Positions 26,416-35,836 are shown, counted from the first letter of the stretch. The stretch: 64,000 nucleotides of DNA from a bacterium (GCA_019751945.1 JAIEMT010000010.1:29617-93616); one strand, 5' to 3'. The notes: generated by a model not told the origin, from the sequence alone. A program made the numbers and translations.

Positions 26416-27057
26416 ATGAAGAACCTGACCCGTTGGAATGGTGTTTTGGTTTTATTCTCTGCTCTTGCTGTCTCGGCCGTTCTGGCCAGCCCCTCTTGGG
26501 CAAAAGACAAAGAACCCAATCGAGAACCAGCAGCTTATGGCAGCAGTGCTTCCGATAATGGTTCTGAAAAATACTACGTCGGTATTCTCGGCGGCGCGGC
26601 TTTCCTTACTTCTGGAGGAAGCGTTACGAACGGCGTTTTCGGCGGACATGCCGGCATGAAATTGACGCCTGAAATTAATGTGGGTTTTTACGGAACGTAC
26701 CAGCAGCAATCGGTTTTGAATACGGCGGTAGGTGTGAACACCACCAATCGAACCACGAACCTCGTCTTTTTAATGGCTGAGGCTCAGTACTATCTCATTC
26801 CGAATGAATTGCTCTACATCGGTGCAAAAGCCGGTTTAGCAATGACGATTGTGACCGGTACCCAGACCATCAGCGGTTTCACAACGAGCTTGAATTCCAA
26901 TACCAGCAGCTTTGGTTTCGGTGGATCCATTGGATACATGAAGAAACTCTCTTCGAGTTTTTCAGCGGGACTCGAAGGAAGCTTCTTGGGTGTGGCTCAA
27001 ACGGGTAGCATGACAGGGATGTTTGATATTACCGCTTCTATAAACTTCCACTTTTGA
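26416..27057 (+). CDS. outer-membrane beta-barrel protein
   Basis: A 213-residue protein with a signal peptide ending at 'SPSWAKDK' (about residue 31). After a short charged linker there are about 8 alternating amphipathic strands ('YYVGILGGAAFLTSG', 'EINVGFYGTYQQQS', 'YIGAKAGLAMTIV', 'SSFGFGGSIGYMKK', 'SFSAGLEGSFLGV'). It ends in 'ITASINFHF', a typical C-terminal aromatic for BAM-dependent barrels. It fits the OmpA-like/porin-family 8-strand group. Its stop overlaps the TTG start of the next gene. Confidence 0.8.
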   Translation: MKNLTRWNGVLVLFSALAVSAVLASPSWAKDKEPNREPAAYGSSASDNGSEKYYVGILGGAAFLTSGGSVTNGVFGGHAGMKLTPEINVGFYGTYQQQSVLNTAVGVNTTNRTTNLVFLMAEAQYYLIPNELLYIGAKAGLAMTIVTGTQTISGFTTSLNSNTSSFGFGGSIGYMKKLSSSFSAGLEGSFLGVAQTGSMTGMFDITASINFHF

Positions 27058-27869
27058 GCGATCGTTTCGATTACAACGACTTCAAAACCAATCTCTTAGC
27101 CCTGCCTGCGGCTTTTGGTTTTGCTTTTCTTTGCAAGCTTCTCAAATTTCCTGATCTGATTCTCTGGTACTTCTTTTCTATTCCCACTCACGAGATGGGA
27201 CATTCCGTTGTTGCGTGGTTGGGAAGTCGCTTTGCAATTCCGGTCGGCGCTTTTATTCCCATGGCTGCAGTTACCATCACCTTTCCGGGAAGATCTATTT
27301 TTCTATTTTGTTTATTTAGCGGGCTCTTGCTCTGGTGGATCTGGGTGAGCTTTCGAGATGGACTGAGCTATCCGTTGGTGCTGAGCTCATTTTTACTTTT
27401 TTTATTGGTTCGAACAACTTGGTGGATGCCCGATAAGACCTGGCAAATGTGGATGGGTTACGGTGGTGTAGGTGGCGAGTTTGTTCTAGGAACCTTTCTG
27501 GTAATCAGTTTTTACTATCGTCTGCCGGAATGGATGAGGTGGGACTTCTTTCGATTTCCTTTCCTGATTGTTGGAAGTTATTCGCTCACCTCAGCCTTTT
27601 ATCTTTGGTCTCAGATTCGCCAGGGAACACAGCAAATGCCGCTGGGAACTTTCTTAGATGGAAGAGGGGATGCGGGCGGTGACATGGACCGCCTTCAACA
27701 GCACGGTTGGAAAGTGGCAGAGTTGGTAGATAGTTATTATCGGCTGGGAGTGATTTGCGTGGGGGTCGTGCTTTTACACTACGCCTATTTTCTTACGAAA
27801 AAGAAGCGGCGGTCGCTTCTTGCTGAAACCCGCCGCTCCCCCACCCCCATGGCCGATTCCATGGAGTAA
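27054..27869 (+). CDS. membrane protein with HExxH, M50-like
   Basis: About 271 residues, 6-7 hydrophobic segments. The TTG start (27054) overlaps the TGA stop of the barrel gene. A membrane segment carries 'IPTHEMGHSVVAWLGSRF', an HExxH zinc site of the kind found in site-2 (M50) proteases. A later 'GTFLDGRGDAGGDMD' resembles the Asp-containing second motif of that family but is soluble-looking, so protease activity is possible, not proven. The C-terminal tail is basic. The gene ends a three-gene run after two exported proteins. A GC-rich inverted repeat lies within the last codons (agcggcgg ... ccgccgct). Confidence 0.7.
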   Translation: MSDRFDYNDFKTNLLALPAAFGFAFLCKLLKFPDLILWYFFSIPTHEMGHSVVAWLGSRFAIPVGAFIPMAAVTITFPGRSIFLFCLFSGLLLWWIWVSFRDGLSYPLVLSSFLLFLLVRTTWWMPDKTWQMWMGYGGVGGEFVLGTFLVISFYYRLPEWMRWDFFRFPFLIVGSYSLTSAFYLWSQIRQGTQQMPLGTFLDGRGDAGGDMDRLQQHGWKVAELVDSYYRLGVICVGVVLLHYAYFLTKKKRRSLLAETRRSPTPMADSME

Positions 27870-28090
27870 TGCTTCGATCACCGATACCCTAACGCGAGCT
27901 CGTCGCAGTCCGGTTGAGTTCGCGATAGATGACCCAAGCATCAAAGACTGAATTTCAAAAATAGAACTAAAAGAGTTCCCCCACGGTAGTATTCAGCAAC
28001 AGCCGTTCCAAGCCCAGGTACTGAAATAAAAGGGGTTTTTCGCGCGCGAGCGTCTAAGCCTTAAACACTGTCGAAGCGGTCGACGGAGAT

Positions 28091-28903
28091 TTATTCAGAT
28101 TCGAACGAAATCGGAGCCTGGAAAATAGGCTCGCCTGCGGTGCCGGCCTTGCCCTTGGTATTGGCGAGATTACGATTCGCAGCCAAGGTGGTGCTTTCGG
28201 CGTGGTCGTCGGTGATCTTGATGATCGCATCTTCTGCGTCGTCATCGGTCGGTGCAGGATTGTGATTGGTCTCAATGATCATTTCGTGAGTTTTCACTTT
28301 TTTACGACGAACTTGTTTTTGTAAGCGACCAATATTCTTTTTCTTCGTCTCGCCCAAAATGTTGTCGTACAGGCGGTCTTCATAGCGAGACATGATGTTT
28401 TGTGAAGTCAGCTCAGCGTAAACATCGAATTTTCCGCGCATGCAACGAGGATCCGAAATGTACTGAGTGTAATTGCGTTGCTTTACTTTTGTGGAGCATT
28501 TGTTGATTTCCTGCTCAAAATGGCCGTTTTTAATGAGTTTTGTAGCTACTGTTAAGCACTTTGCAGGAACGGGCTTAAAGCGCGCATTGCTGTGCACGTA
28601 TCTGCCGTTGCAGATATCTAATGCTACCGAATAGGCGTTGAAGTATTGAATGTTTTCATCGTGCACGCGTTCGCGGCACTGAGTTTTCAATGAACTTTGC
28701 TTTTTATCGTTATAAGCGGAATCACAAATCTTATAAGAGTATTTGAGTGGATTGAATCCGGAGGGAAGTGGAGCAATTCTAGGATCTGAAGCATATGCCA
28801 TTTGAGGTGCAATTAAAGCAGCACTCATAGCAGCTAGAATCAGGCCCAGCCCTAGGACTGAAGAAGTCATCGTCATGTTGTGTGCAGCTTTTTGAGCCTT
28901 CAT
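28091..28903 (-). CDS. exported protein of unknown function, Cys-rich
   Basis: A 270-residue protein with an N-terminal signal sequence ('LGLGLILAAMSAALIAPQMAYASD'). The middle part (about 40-165) has seven Cys ('YKICDSAYND', 'KTQCRERV', 'LDICNGRY', 'PAKCLTVA', 'INKCSTKV', 'DPRCMRGK'), suggesting disulphides. The C-terminal 100 residues are basic then acidic and probably disordered ('TDDDAEDAIIKITDD'). No family is recognised. It stands alone on the minus strand. The 221 bp before it hold no gene that I can see. Confidence 0.72.
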   Translation of the reverse strand: MKAQKAAHNMTMTSSVLGLGLILAAMSAALIAPQMAYASDPRIAPLPSGFNPLKYSYKICDSAYNDKKQSSLKTQCRERVHDENIQYFNAYSVALDICNGRYVHSNARFKPVPAKCLTVATKLIKNGHFEQEINKCSTKVKQRNYTQYISDPRCMRGKFDVYAELTSQNIMSRYEDRLYDNILGETKKKNIGRLQKQVRRKKVKTHEMIIETNHNPAPTDDDAEDAIIKITDDHAESTTLAANRNLANTKGKAGTAGEPIFQAPISFESE

Positions 28904-29088
28904 TTTTTATCTAACCCTTGGATATAAATGGCTTCCAAAGGCCCCTCTTGAGTATAGATATAGCTAGAAGCATGCCAGCTGGTAAGCCTTCTCAATTGAG
29001 CTGAGTGTCCAATCTTAGGGCAGTGGCAGGCCTCGATACAATAGGGTCGGTTTCTTAACTCTCTTTGTTTAATATAAACGAAGTCGAA

Positions 29089-29454
29089 TTACTTAGGTCT
29101 TACAGGGCAGTAGCCCGGTCTGGGGCCTATTTTGGGGAATTTCCTGCAGACTTCCGGACGCTTATCGTAAACCGTGCAAAGCCGGTTCTTATTGAGGTAG
29201 ATGCAGTCGCGTCCATTTCGTTGCTGCAAAATGAAGAGCTGGCTGTGGGCTCGATAGCTTTGGATAATGCCCTCTTTTTCAAGCCGTCGGGCGATCTTTT
29301 TCTGAGATTCTGCAGCTTCGTCTTCCGTAGCAAGTCCTAGCCGAATGAGATCTGAAACACTTACTTCCACGGGAAGGGTACAGCAGCCGGCCCAGCACCC
29401 TTCGCACATTCCCGTTTTATATTTTCTCCATTCCCCTGGTCGCTGCGGGTCCAT
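29089..29454 (-). CDS. YkgJ-family Cys-cluster protein
   Basis: A 121-residue protein with the YkgJ/UPF0153 pattern: 'CEGCWAGCC' at the N-terminus (CxxCxxxCC), a 'DCIYLNKNRLCTVYDKRPEVCRKFP' block and a last Cys in 'GYCPVRP'. These Cys probably bind zinc or an Fe-S cluster. The family's function is poorly known. It is 2 bp downstream of the aminotransferase-fold gene on the same strand and is likely co-expressed with it. Confidence 0.88.
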   Translation of the reverse strand: MDPQRPGEWRKYKTGMCEGCWAGCCTLPVEVSVSDLIRLGLATEDEAAESQKKIARRLEKEGIIQSYRAHSQLFILQQRNGRDCIYLNKNRLCTVYDKRPEVCRKFPKIGPRPGYCPVRPK

Positions 29455-29456
29455 TT

Positions 29457-30641
29457 TTATCCCGTCATTTTGTGAAGAATAGAAACGGCTTTTTCAATGT
29501 CCGCCTCAGTGTTGTGAATGTGGGGTGAAAATCTCAGGACATGGGTGTCGTGAATTTTTGGGGTCGCCAACTGAATCTGATGTTTCAAGAAAAGGTCGCC
29601 CATTAAATTCCATCCCATTTGAGCCAAAGCTTGGGGGAGGTGAAATGCGAGGAGTGGTCCTCGAAAAGGCCCGCGTGGGGGAGAGGCCAATTCCCAACCC
29701 AATTTTTTTGCGACCAGATCTTCTGCAAAATACTGAAGCTGCTGAATTCTAGAAAAAATTTTCTGGGGCTGATGATCGTTCCAAAACGCGAAGGTTTCAT
29801 GGAGCGCAAAGAAGGGCGCAAAGTCGTAACAACCCACCATTAAATGTTGGTTGGTGAACTTGTTCTTTTCCGCAAAGCGATCAAAGGGAGTTTGAATTTC
29901 AAAGGTGGTCCATCCGGCCGCTTGGAGTTGCAGCTTGGCTTGATTGCGCTTCGGCACCCACCCAAACGAAGTGCCTTTCGGGGCAAGCATCCACTTGTGC
30001 AGATTGCCTCCGTAAAAATCTACATCCTCTAAAGCCGAAAGATTTAAAGGAAGCGAGCCCGGAGCATGTGCCCCGTCCACAATGAGCATCACCCCTTTTT
30101 TTCGAGTTTCGCGCGCCAGCTCCGCTAGCGGAAGGACTAGGCCATTTCCTGTCATCACGTGACTGACCACAAAGATTTTTGTTTCCGGGCGAATCTCAGC
30201 AGCAAGTTTCTGGGCCAGCGATTGAGGGGGGAGGCCTTCATACTCCTGAGCGTGCGAAGGAAGGTGAACTTTGCGCAGCTTCAACCCGTCCCGCTCAGCC
30301 CGGAAGCGGCAGATGTTTTCGACTGCGCCGTATTCCAAATCAGTCAGTAAGATCTCTGAGCCCTTGGGGATTTCGAGTCCCAGAATAAAAAGATTCATGA
30401 CTTGCGTGATGTTCGAGCGCAGGATCAAGTCTTTGGGGTCGGCACCGAAAAACTTTGCGACCTCCGTTTGAATATCCCAAAGTCTCCCCCAAGCATTGAA
30501 GAGACTGGCGGTGGGGTTCTTCTCATATTCTTGCAAGTGTCGGATCCAAGCCTGCGTGACAGACCTAGGACAGATCGAATGCGTGCCAGAATTGAGATAG
30601 GTCAAAGACGGGTCGAGATCGAATTCTTTATGAAGGGACAT
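29457..30641 (-). CDS. class-V aminotransferase-fold PLP enzyme
   Basis: A 394-residue fold-type I PLP enzyme of the isopenicillin-N epimerase/cysteine desulfurase-like group. It begins with 'YLNSGTHSICPRSV', has the cofactor Asp in 'MLIVDGAHAPGSLPL', and the Schiff-base Lys in 'DFYGGNLHKWMLAPKG'. The Gly-rich and Ser/Thr phosphate-binding loop is 'LILRSNITQVMNLF'. The catalytic Cys loop of cysteine desulfurases is not visible, which favours an epimerase or aminotransferase-like activity. The substrate is unknown. It forms a minus-strand pair with the YkgJ-type gene and follows the SH3-barrel gene. Confidence 0.85.
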   Translation of the reverse strand: MSLHKEFDLDPSLTYLNSGTHSICPRSVTQAWIRHLQEYEKNPTASLFNAWGRLWDIQTEVAKFFGADPKDLILRSNITQVMNLFILGLEIPKGSEILLTDLEYGAVENICRFRAERDGLKLRKVHLPSHAQEYEGLPPQSLAQKLAAEIRPETKIFVVSHVMTGNGLVLPLAELARETRKKGVMLIVDGAHAPGSLPLNLSALEDVDFYGGNLHKWMLAPKGTSFGWVPKRNQAKLQLQAAGWTTFEIQTPFDRFAEKNKFTNQHLMVGCYDFAPFFALHETFAFWNDHQPQKIFSRIQQLQYFAEDLVAKKLGWELASPPRGPFRGPLLAFHLPQALAQMGWNLMGDLFLKHQIQLATPKIHDTHVLRFSPHIHNTEADIEKAVSILHKMTG

Positions 30642-30653
30642 AGAACAGTCTTC

Positions 30654-31565
30654 TCAGAGTCCGAAGACAATTCCAAGAGTCGCGTACATGGCGCTGAGAT
30701 TCATGCTCTCTTGGCCAGTCGCTGAGCCGGATTGCCCGGCACCGAGGTAGGGGATTCCGCTCAGGGTCATCATACGATACCCCAGGTCGATCTTTAGGAG
30801 CGTGCTGCCATCGTCTGTGAGCGGGAGTGTGCCGACGATTTTTCCTCCAAAGAGAATGCCTATCACGTTGGAGGTAGTAATGATGTTCACGCCCGAGCCG
30901 TTCCCCGCCGAGTTCATCGAAAGGCCCGCTCCTGGAGCAATGAAGATATCCAACCCTTTGCCATTTCCATTCACGACTTTGAAAGCTGCCGAGAGGTTGG
31001 CTACGAAGCCGTTTGAGAAGTAGTAGATCGCCGTAGCAGGTGCGCCGCCGGGAGCAGTGAAGGAGTAGTAGAACGCATCTGCATCGAGCCAAATCGAGTT
31101 ACTGAGTTTTAGCATGGCCGATGCGCCGTAGGTTAGGCCGCCACCACCCGCACCTGTGGTTCCGCCAATTGCCGTATTAAAGGCAGTCGCATTCACGCCC
31201 AGGGTGTAACCGAGTTGCGGGCCAATGTAGAAATCGCTCTTGCCGTGGCGTCCGCGAGCTGCTGGACGTGAAGCGGAAGATGCTCCTGCACCCTTTTCAA
31301 TTCTGACTGAATCTTTTTGAATCCAACCCTTGGTGGCGCCTTTAACCGGTTTACTGAAGCTGATGCTGTACCAACCGGTCTTGGTAGCCGAGACCAGATT
31401 CACACCTGTTCCGCTGCGCAAACGGCCGAGCACTTCACTGCCACCATCGGGACTGCGATGAACAACTGTATCGGAAGTTAAGGTTCCGCGAACGACTGCC
31501 GACGCCGTGGCCGGGAGCAAAATTCCTAAAGTCGCAATCAGGGTCAGGAATTTATGGAGTCGCAT
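30654..31565 (-). CDS. SH3b-domain outer-membrane barrel protein
   Basis: A 303-residue exported protein. A signal peptide ends at 'ATASAVVRG'. A bacterial SH3 domain (about 27-90: 'SDTVVHRSPDGGSEVLGRL', 'GWYSISFSKP', 'GWIQKDSVRIE') follows, which in other proteins binds peptidoglycan. After a basic linker ('SRPAARGRHGKSD') come about 8 beta strands of a membrane barrel ending 'MYATLGIVFGL'. This is the anchor design: the SH3b part in the periplasm tied to the wall, the barrel in the outer membrane. It lies 12 bp upstream of the aminotransferase-fold gene. Confidence 0.82.
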   Translation of the reverse strand: MRLHKFLTLIATLGILLPATASAVVRGTLTSDTVVHRSPDGGSEVLGRLRSGTGVNLVSATKTGWYSISFSKPVKGATKGWIQKDSVRIEKGAGASSASRPAARGRHGKSDFYIGPQLGYTLGVNATAFNTAIGGTTGAGGGGLTYGASAMLKLSNSIWLDADAFYYSFTAPGGAPATAIYYFSNGFVANLSAAFKVVNGNGKGLDIFIAPGAGLSMNSAGNGSGVNIITTSNVIGILFGGKIVGTLPLTDDGSTLLKIDLGYRMMTLSGIPYLGAGQSGSATGQESMNLSAMYATLGIVFGL

Positions 31566-31623
31566 ACCTTATCTATTAAGTTTGAAACACTTAGCCATTT
31601 TTTCAATAGAAATATGATTTATT

Positions 31624-32529
31624 CTACGCAGCTCGGCGATAATGGGACGTGTGCGTGCCTTTTTTGACGGTGCGAAAAACCACGTCCGTTGAGTGATGAG
31701 TTGGAATATTTGGAACCAACCCTTTTCCAGAACTGAAAACTCCACGGACCCAGTGCTTGAAGTCGCTCTTCCAGGTCAAGCGATTGTCGGTCAACTTGGG
31801 TTCAAATCCTAAGAGTTGAAGAGCGCGGCTGAGCTTTTTAATCTTGGCTTTGGTCTTGGTGTTGAGATTTCCAAACTGACATCCGAATCCGCGAGCATAG
31901 CCTTTTTTCTCACCCTCTTGTCGAGCGTGAACGGCATGTCCGGGAGCGGAAACGACCAGATTCAAAAAGCGAAATTGGATTTCGATGTGTTTGAACTGCG
32001 CAATTTTCTTCGAGCTAGAAAACTCTACGAAGAATCCGCCTTCAGAGATGTCTAAAATTTTACACGGATAGGTCGAACCATGAACTTTCGCTGAGGCGCC
32101 GATCTTGACATCAAAGCGCGGTGAAGATTCCCACCAGCGGAGGCGAGAATCAAAGTACCCTAAGCGTACTGCTGGGATCAGGAAGTAAGTGACCAGACCT
32201 AAGTTCATGATCTGTACGGCCGCCAGGCTTGCAATTCCAAAGACGTCCTGAGTTTCTTTCCAGGTGAAAAAGTTCTGGTAAGCGTTCCAGAACATGATGG
32301 CGAGGAAGATGGCATAGCTCCAACGCTTCATCGCAAAGATGGAAAGTGCGGCAATGACTGGTAAACCAAAAATTTCGAGATTGTTTTGAACCGACCCGTA
32401 TTTCACCAAACCGTTGAAGAGCAAGATCGGTGAAATTTTAGCCATCCAAGCGGAATAGCAGAGGCTCACCACGGGTGCGAAAACTTGGATAAAGGAGAGT
32501 ACTAGGATTGGCCAAGGGCGTCGACGCAT
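31624..32529 (-). CDS. PilZ-domain membrane protein
   Basis: A 301-residue protein with 4-5 N-terminal membrane helices (about 5-150) and a cytoplasmic PilZ domain (about 165-265). The second PilZ motif is clear in 'CKILDISEGGFFVEF'. The RxxxR motif is not seen; only 'SSPRFDVKI' carries an Arg there, so c-di-GMP binding may be weak or lost. The C-terminal tail is basic. It may link c-di-GMP or a related signal to a membrane process such as gliding or envelope growth; that is inference. Confidence 0.85.
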   Translation of the reverse strand: MRRRPWPILVLSFIQVFAPVVSLCYSAWMAKISPILLFNGLVKYGSVQNNLEIFGLPVIAALSIFAMKRWSYAIFLAIMFWNAYQNFFTWKETQDVFGIASLAAVQIMNLGLVTYFLIPAVRLGYFDSRLRWWESSPRFDVKIGASAKVHGSTYPCKILDISEGGFFVEFSSSKKIAQFKHIEIQFRFLNLVVSAPGHAVHARQEGEKKGYARGFGCQFGNLNTKTKAKIKKLSRALQLLGFEPKLTDNRLTWKSDFKHWVRGVFSSGKGLVPNIPTHHSTDVVFRTVKKGTHTSHYRRAA

Positions 32530-32559
32530 ACTGACTTATCGGGCAATCACCCGATATAT

Positions 32560-33630
32560 TTAAGTTCTTTGAAAACCTTTGAGCAGCTGGTCGAGGAGCG
32601 GGCCGATGCAAGTCCAGTCGTAGCGATCTTTGACGGTCTTCAAAGCGTGGTTCCCCACTTCCTTCCGGAGATCGGGGTTCGTCACTAGACGCAGAATGTC
32701 ACTCGCAAAAGAATCGGGCTGATCGGAGACAAATACATCGTAGGTGGGGGTGAGCGCCAATCCCTCGGTGGCATTTCCAGTGGTAACAACGCAGCGCCCT
32801 GAGGCCATGGCTTGCAGAATCTTAATCTGGGTTCGGCCGCCTTCTCGAACCGGGATGAAGACGATGGCCGCTTCTCCAATCAGGTCTAACATCGAGCTCG
32901 GATTCGCGCGAACGTCCACAGCATGCGATCGAAGATGATCGTTCAATGCAGGAGAAGGATTGTTTCCTGCGACCACCACCCGTGGCATTTTTTCGCGAAG
33001 AGCGGCACGTAGGCGAGGCAGAATTTCTTCGACGAACCAGTAGAGTCCTTTGATGTTGGGTTCGTAATCGAGCGAACCGGAAAAGAGCAGAGACTGTCCT
33101 TGATGGGTGCAAAGCTTTTCGAAGTAAGGAGTATCCACAAAGTTGGGGATGACTTGAAGCCTTGCTTCGCGAGAAATTTTTCTCACGCGTCCTGCTTCCG
33201 CTTCTGTCGGAACCACGATGAGATCTGCTCCGGACAAATACTTACGGGGAACTCCATCGTCGTCGCAGACGATTTTGTACCCCATCGCGCGCGCGCGAAA
33301 AAAATAGTCGTACATCTTCGGTCCCGAGAACCAGATGAGCCGGCCTGGTGCAGCTCTTTGCTTCAGTGCTTGAATGAGGGGCTGTCCCCACATGAGGAAG
33401 CTGGGACTGCGAATTTGAGTGAAGGTGACGTTGGCTAACTCCGAAGGCGCGAACAATCCGCGCAGAGAAGCTACCGGCATTTCTTGAGTGGGATTTCCCT
33501 TTCGGAAGTATAAAACTTCCACCGGTACTTTTTCGCTCAAGAGCTTGATGAAAAGCGCTTCGCGAATCCTTCTTCCGCCGACAGGAGGAAAAGGAGCTTC
33601 TTCCGTAATAAATAAAAGAGGTTCAGACAT
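32560..33630 (-). CDS. GT4-like glycosyltransferase
   Basis: A 356-residue GT-B fold protein. The N-terminal domain opens with 'LLFITEEAPFPPVGGRRIREAL'. The C-terminal domain has 'SLLFSGSLDYEPNIKGLYWF', 'VVVAGNNPS', the E-x7-E type region 'VFIPVREGGRTQIKILQAMA' and 'GRCVVTTGNATEGL'. It lacks a signal peptide. It is followed at once (stop next to start) by transaldolase on the same strand. The donor and acceptor are unknown. Confidence 0.85.
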   Translation of the reverse strand: MSEPLLFITEEAPFPPVGGRRIREALFIKLLSEKVPVEVLYFRKGNPTQEMPVASLRGLFAPSELANVTFTQIRSPSFLMWGQPLIQALKQRAAPGRLIWFSGPKMYDYFFRARAMGYKIVCDDDGVPRKYLSGADLIVVPTEAEAGRVRKISREARLQVIPNFVDTPYFEKLCTHQGQSLLFSGSLDYEPNIKGLYWFVEEILPRLRAALREKMPRVVVAGNNPSPALNDHLRSHAVDVRANPSSMLDLIGEAAIVFIPVREGGRTQIKILQAMASGRCVVTTGNATEGLALTPTYDVFVSDQPDSFASDILRLVTNPDLRKEVGNHALKTVKDRYDWTCIGPLLDQLLKGFQRT

Positions 33631-34341
33631 TTACAGAGAGAATCCAGCAGCCTCACTATCTGCTTTAAAAGTTTTCACTGTATCCAAACTGACTGACTTC
33701 AAATCTTTTCCGAAGCCAGTCACTTTCTTAATCACATCCGCAGGCGCCGTAATGATGTGGCTCCCCGATGCTTCAGCCTGAACAACATTGTACGCCTCTC
33801 GCGTGCTGGCCCAAAGACATTCTACTTTGGGGCCCGTTTCTCGGCAAAGTTCCGCGCTCGCAGTCATGGTCGGCATGGGGTCGCGACCGGTGTCGGCAAT
33901 TCGTCCTGCGAAAACCGAAACAATGGCCGGGGCGCCGCCTTTGACAGCTTGGCAAGTTTCCCAAACCTGGGTGAGAGTTAGAATGGCGGTGATATTGATT
34001 TGAACCCCGCCCTGGCTCATCTCTCGAATCAGGGGAATGGTGGATTCACCGGTGGAATTCGAAATCGGAATCTTCACGTAAACGTTCTTGCCCCAGGTAG
34101 CGATTTCCTTCCCCTGACGTTTCATGGTGGGAAGATCGTCAGCAAAGACCTCAAAGGAGATAGGTTTTCCACCAATTTGGGTCAGGATTTCCTGGCAGTA
34201 AGCTTTGTAGTCCTTCACGCCCGCCTTTTTCATCAGGCTGGGGTTGGTGGTGAAGCCTGATACCAAAGGGTTTTTTGCCATTTCAAGGATGGCGGGGCGG
34301 TCTGCGCCGTCTAAGAAGATTTTGATTTTGGGTGAGCTCAT
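33631..34341 (-). CDS. tal: transaldolase
   Basis: A 236-residue transaldolase of the short (TalC/fructose-6-P aldolase-like) type, transferring dihydroxyacetone units in the non-oxidative pentose phosphate route. It has 'SGFTTNPSLMKKAG', the Schiff-base Lys in 'NVYVKIPISN', 'INITAILTLTQ' and 'SVFAGRIADTGRDP'. I chose ATG 34341, which has GAGG 5-9 bp upstream, over the longer frame at 34377. It starts the minus-strand pair with the GT4-like gene. A role in supplying sugar phosphate for surface glycans is possible but not shown. Confidence 0.92.
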   Translation of the reverse strand: MSSPKIKIFLDGADRPAILEMAKNPLVSGFTTNPSLMKKAGVKDYKAYCQEILTQIGGKPISFEVFADDLPTMKRQGKEIATWGKNVYVKIPISNSTGESTIPLIREMSQGGVQINITAILTLTQVWETCQAVKGGAPAIVSVFAGRIADTGRDPMPTMTASAELCRETGPKVECLWASTREAYNVVQAEASGSHIITAPADVIKKVTGFGKDLKSVSLDTVKTFKADSEAAGFSL

Positions 34342-34407
34342 CCAAACCTCATACCTTATAAAAGAAGACTTCGGCATCTAGAAATTATTTGATTATATGC
34401 GTCCACT

Positions 34408-35181
34408 ATGATGAAACAGTGCGGCATGCGTGTGTCCGCCCTCTTTATAAGAGCCCTTTCTTTGACCCTCACTTTGGCTTTGATTTCCTGTGGAGATCGC
34501 CGGGTCGACAACTATCTGGAGCTGAGTTGTCCTGGAGTCGCAACGGACCAAAGTCGATCGTTCATGCCTTTGGTAAAATCGGGTCGTCCGGTTTTGGTTT
34601 TGATTGATCCTTCCTTTTCCCAGTTTGAAAAGGACCAGATTGCTGCGGCTGCAGCCAGTTGGAATGCGATCAACTCTGTCCGGGGGCGCCGAAACTTTTT
34701 CGAAATTGAAAACGCGCGCCCCGAGCGAGTCTCCGTCCTGAAGAGCGGCCCGAACTGCGACTTCACCAACGGAGAATTTGATACGGTCAGCATCGTGCGT
34801 GAGGTGGATTCCAGTTTTTGGTCGAAGGTGGACACCAATTCTGATCACCCGCCGGGGATTACGATTCGTTGTCCTAGTCGAGATGGCCTTACGATTTCCA
34901 AGCAAGCAACCGTCATCAACCCGGGCCGTGCATTTTCTTCACAGTTTCGAAGCGTGGTGATGCACGAACTGGGACACGTGTTGGGTTTGGGCCATAGCTG
35001 TGCGGATCCCAGAAAGGGCGAAACCCCGAGTGAAAAATTTGTAGACTGTGATCAGTTGCCAAAAAATCATCCATACCGTAATGCTGTGATGTACCCCTTG
35101 CTCAGAATCGGAGAAGTAAAAGAAGAGCTTCGCGCTAATGATGTTGAAAGAGGCCAGTGCATAGCGCAGAATTCTTTATAG
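34408..35181 (+). CDS. matrixin-like metalloprotease, probable lipoprotein
   Basis: A 257-residue protein with a lipoprotein signal: 'TLTLALISCGD' gives a lipobox Cys at about residue 29. The catalytic domain has the extended zinc site 'HELGHVLGLGHS' (HExxHxxGxxH) of metzincins, followed by a Met-turn-like 'NAVMYPLLRIGEVK'. Mature length suits a minimal matrixin. A second in-frame Met at 34426 is an alternative start. It is likely anchored to the outer or inner membrane and acts in the periplasm or outside. Confidence 0.87.
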   Translation: MMKQCGMRVSALFIRALSLTLTLALISCGDRRVDNYLELSCPGVATDQSRSFMPLVKSGRPVLVLIDPSFSQFEKDQIAAAAASWNAINSVRGRRNFFEIENARPERVSVLKSGPNCDFTNGEFDTVSIVREVDSSFWSKVDTNSDHPPGITIRCPSRDGLTISKQATVINPGRAFSSQFRSVVMHELGHVLGLGHSCADPRKGETPSEKFVDCDQLPKNHPYRNAVMYPLLRIGEVKEELRANDVERGQCIAQNSL

Positions 35182-35188
35182 GAAGTCC

Positions 35189-35836
35189 ATGCAATCCACT
35201 TTGATCTTTGCTCTCTCAGCAGCTGCCGTCGGATTCGTGCACTCGCTCTCACCCGGACATTGGTTACCGGTGGTGTTGGTGGCGAAGAGCCGCAAGTGGT
35301 CTCCCGGAATGGCAACGTTAGGAGCTCTGGCGCTCGCTTCAGGACACATCCTCCTGTCGTTGATTTTGGGAATCGTCGGCTTAGAAATCGGCTCGACTTT
35401 GATTTTGCAGCACCATGAAGCGACGATCGAACGTTACGGCGCAATCTTGGTCATCGTTTTCGGAGCGATCTATGCATTCATCGCTTATCGCCGGCACTCC
35501 AGCTGCCATGGGCACGGCCATCACGGGCCCGACGCGCCCAAGGGACCGAAGTATCAAAGCTCGCGCTCGGTTTTACTTTTTCTCTTCTCTCTCGGATTTT
35601 CTCCCTGCATTGCTGTGTTCCCGGTTTTCGCTGCGGCTGCAATGAAGGGTACTGCGACTTTGGTTATTGCGATGGCCGCATTTGCTCTTTCAGTTGTGGG
35701 AGCGTTAGTGCTGGCTGCTCAACTCGCGGTGCATGGATTGACCAAGCTCGATCATCCGGTTCTGGAACACTATGGAGATCTGATCACGGGCCTGTGTGTG
35801 ATAGGGCTTGGAGCATTTCTTTATTTCTTTCCATAG
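35189..35836 (+). CDS. RcnA/UreH/sulfite-exporter-like membrane transporter
   Basis: A 215-residue protein with about six membrane helices. The first helix carries 'VGFVHSLSPGHWLPVV', a variant of the His/Ser/Pro pattern of nickel-cobalt exporters and UreH/DsbD-like proteins. The loop between helices 3 and 4 is His-rich ('SSCHGHGHHGPDAP'), and a later helix has 'LFSLGFSPCIAVFPV'. Metal transport is the likely job. It is 7 bp after the matrixin gene, and its 3' end overlaps the convergent nitronate monooxygenase gene by 53 bp. Confidence 0.8.
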   Translation: MQSTLIFALSAAAVGFVHSLSPGHWLPVVLVAKSRKWSPGMATLGALALASGHILLSLILGIVGLEIGSTLILQHHEATIERYGAILVIVFGAIYAFIAYRRHSSCHGHGHHGPDAPKGPKYQSSRSVLLFLFSLGFSPCIAVFPVFAAAAMKGTATLVIAMAAFALSVVGALVLAAQLAVHGLTKLDHPVLEHYGDLITGLCVIGLGAFLYFFP

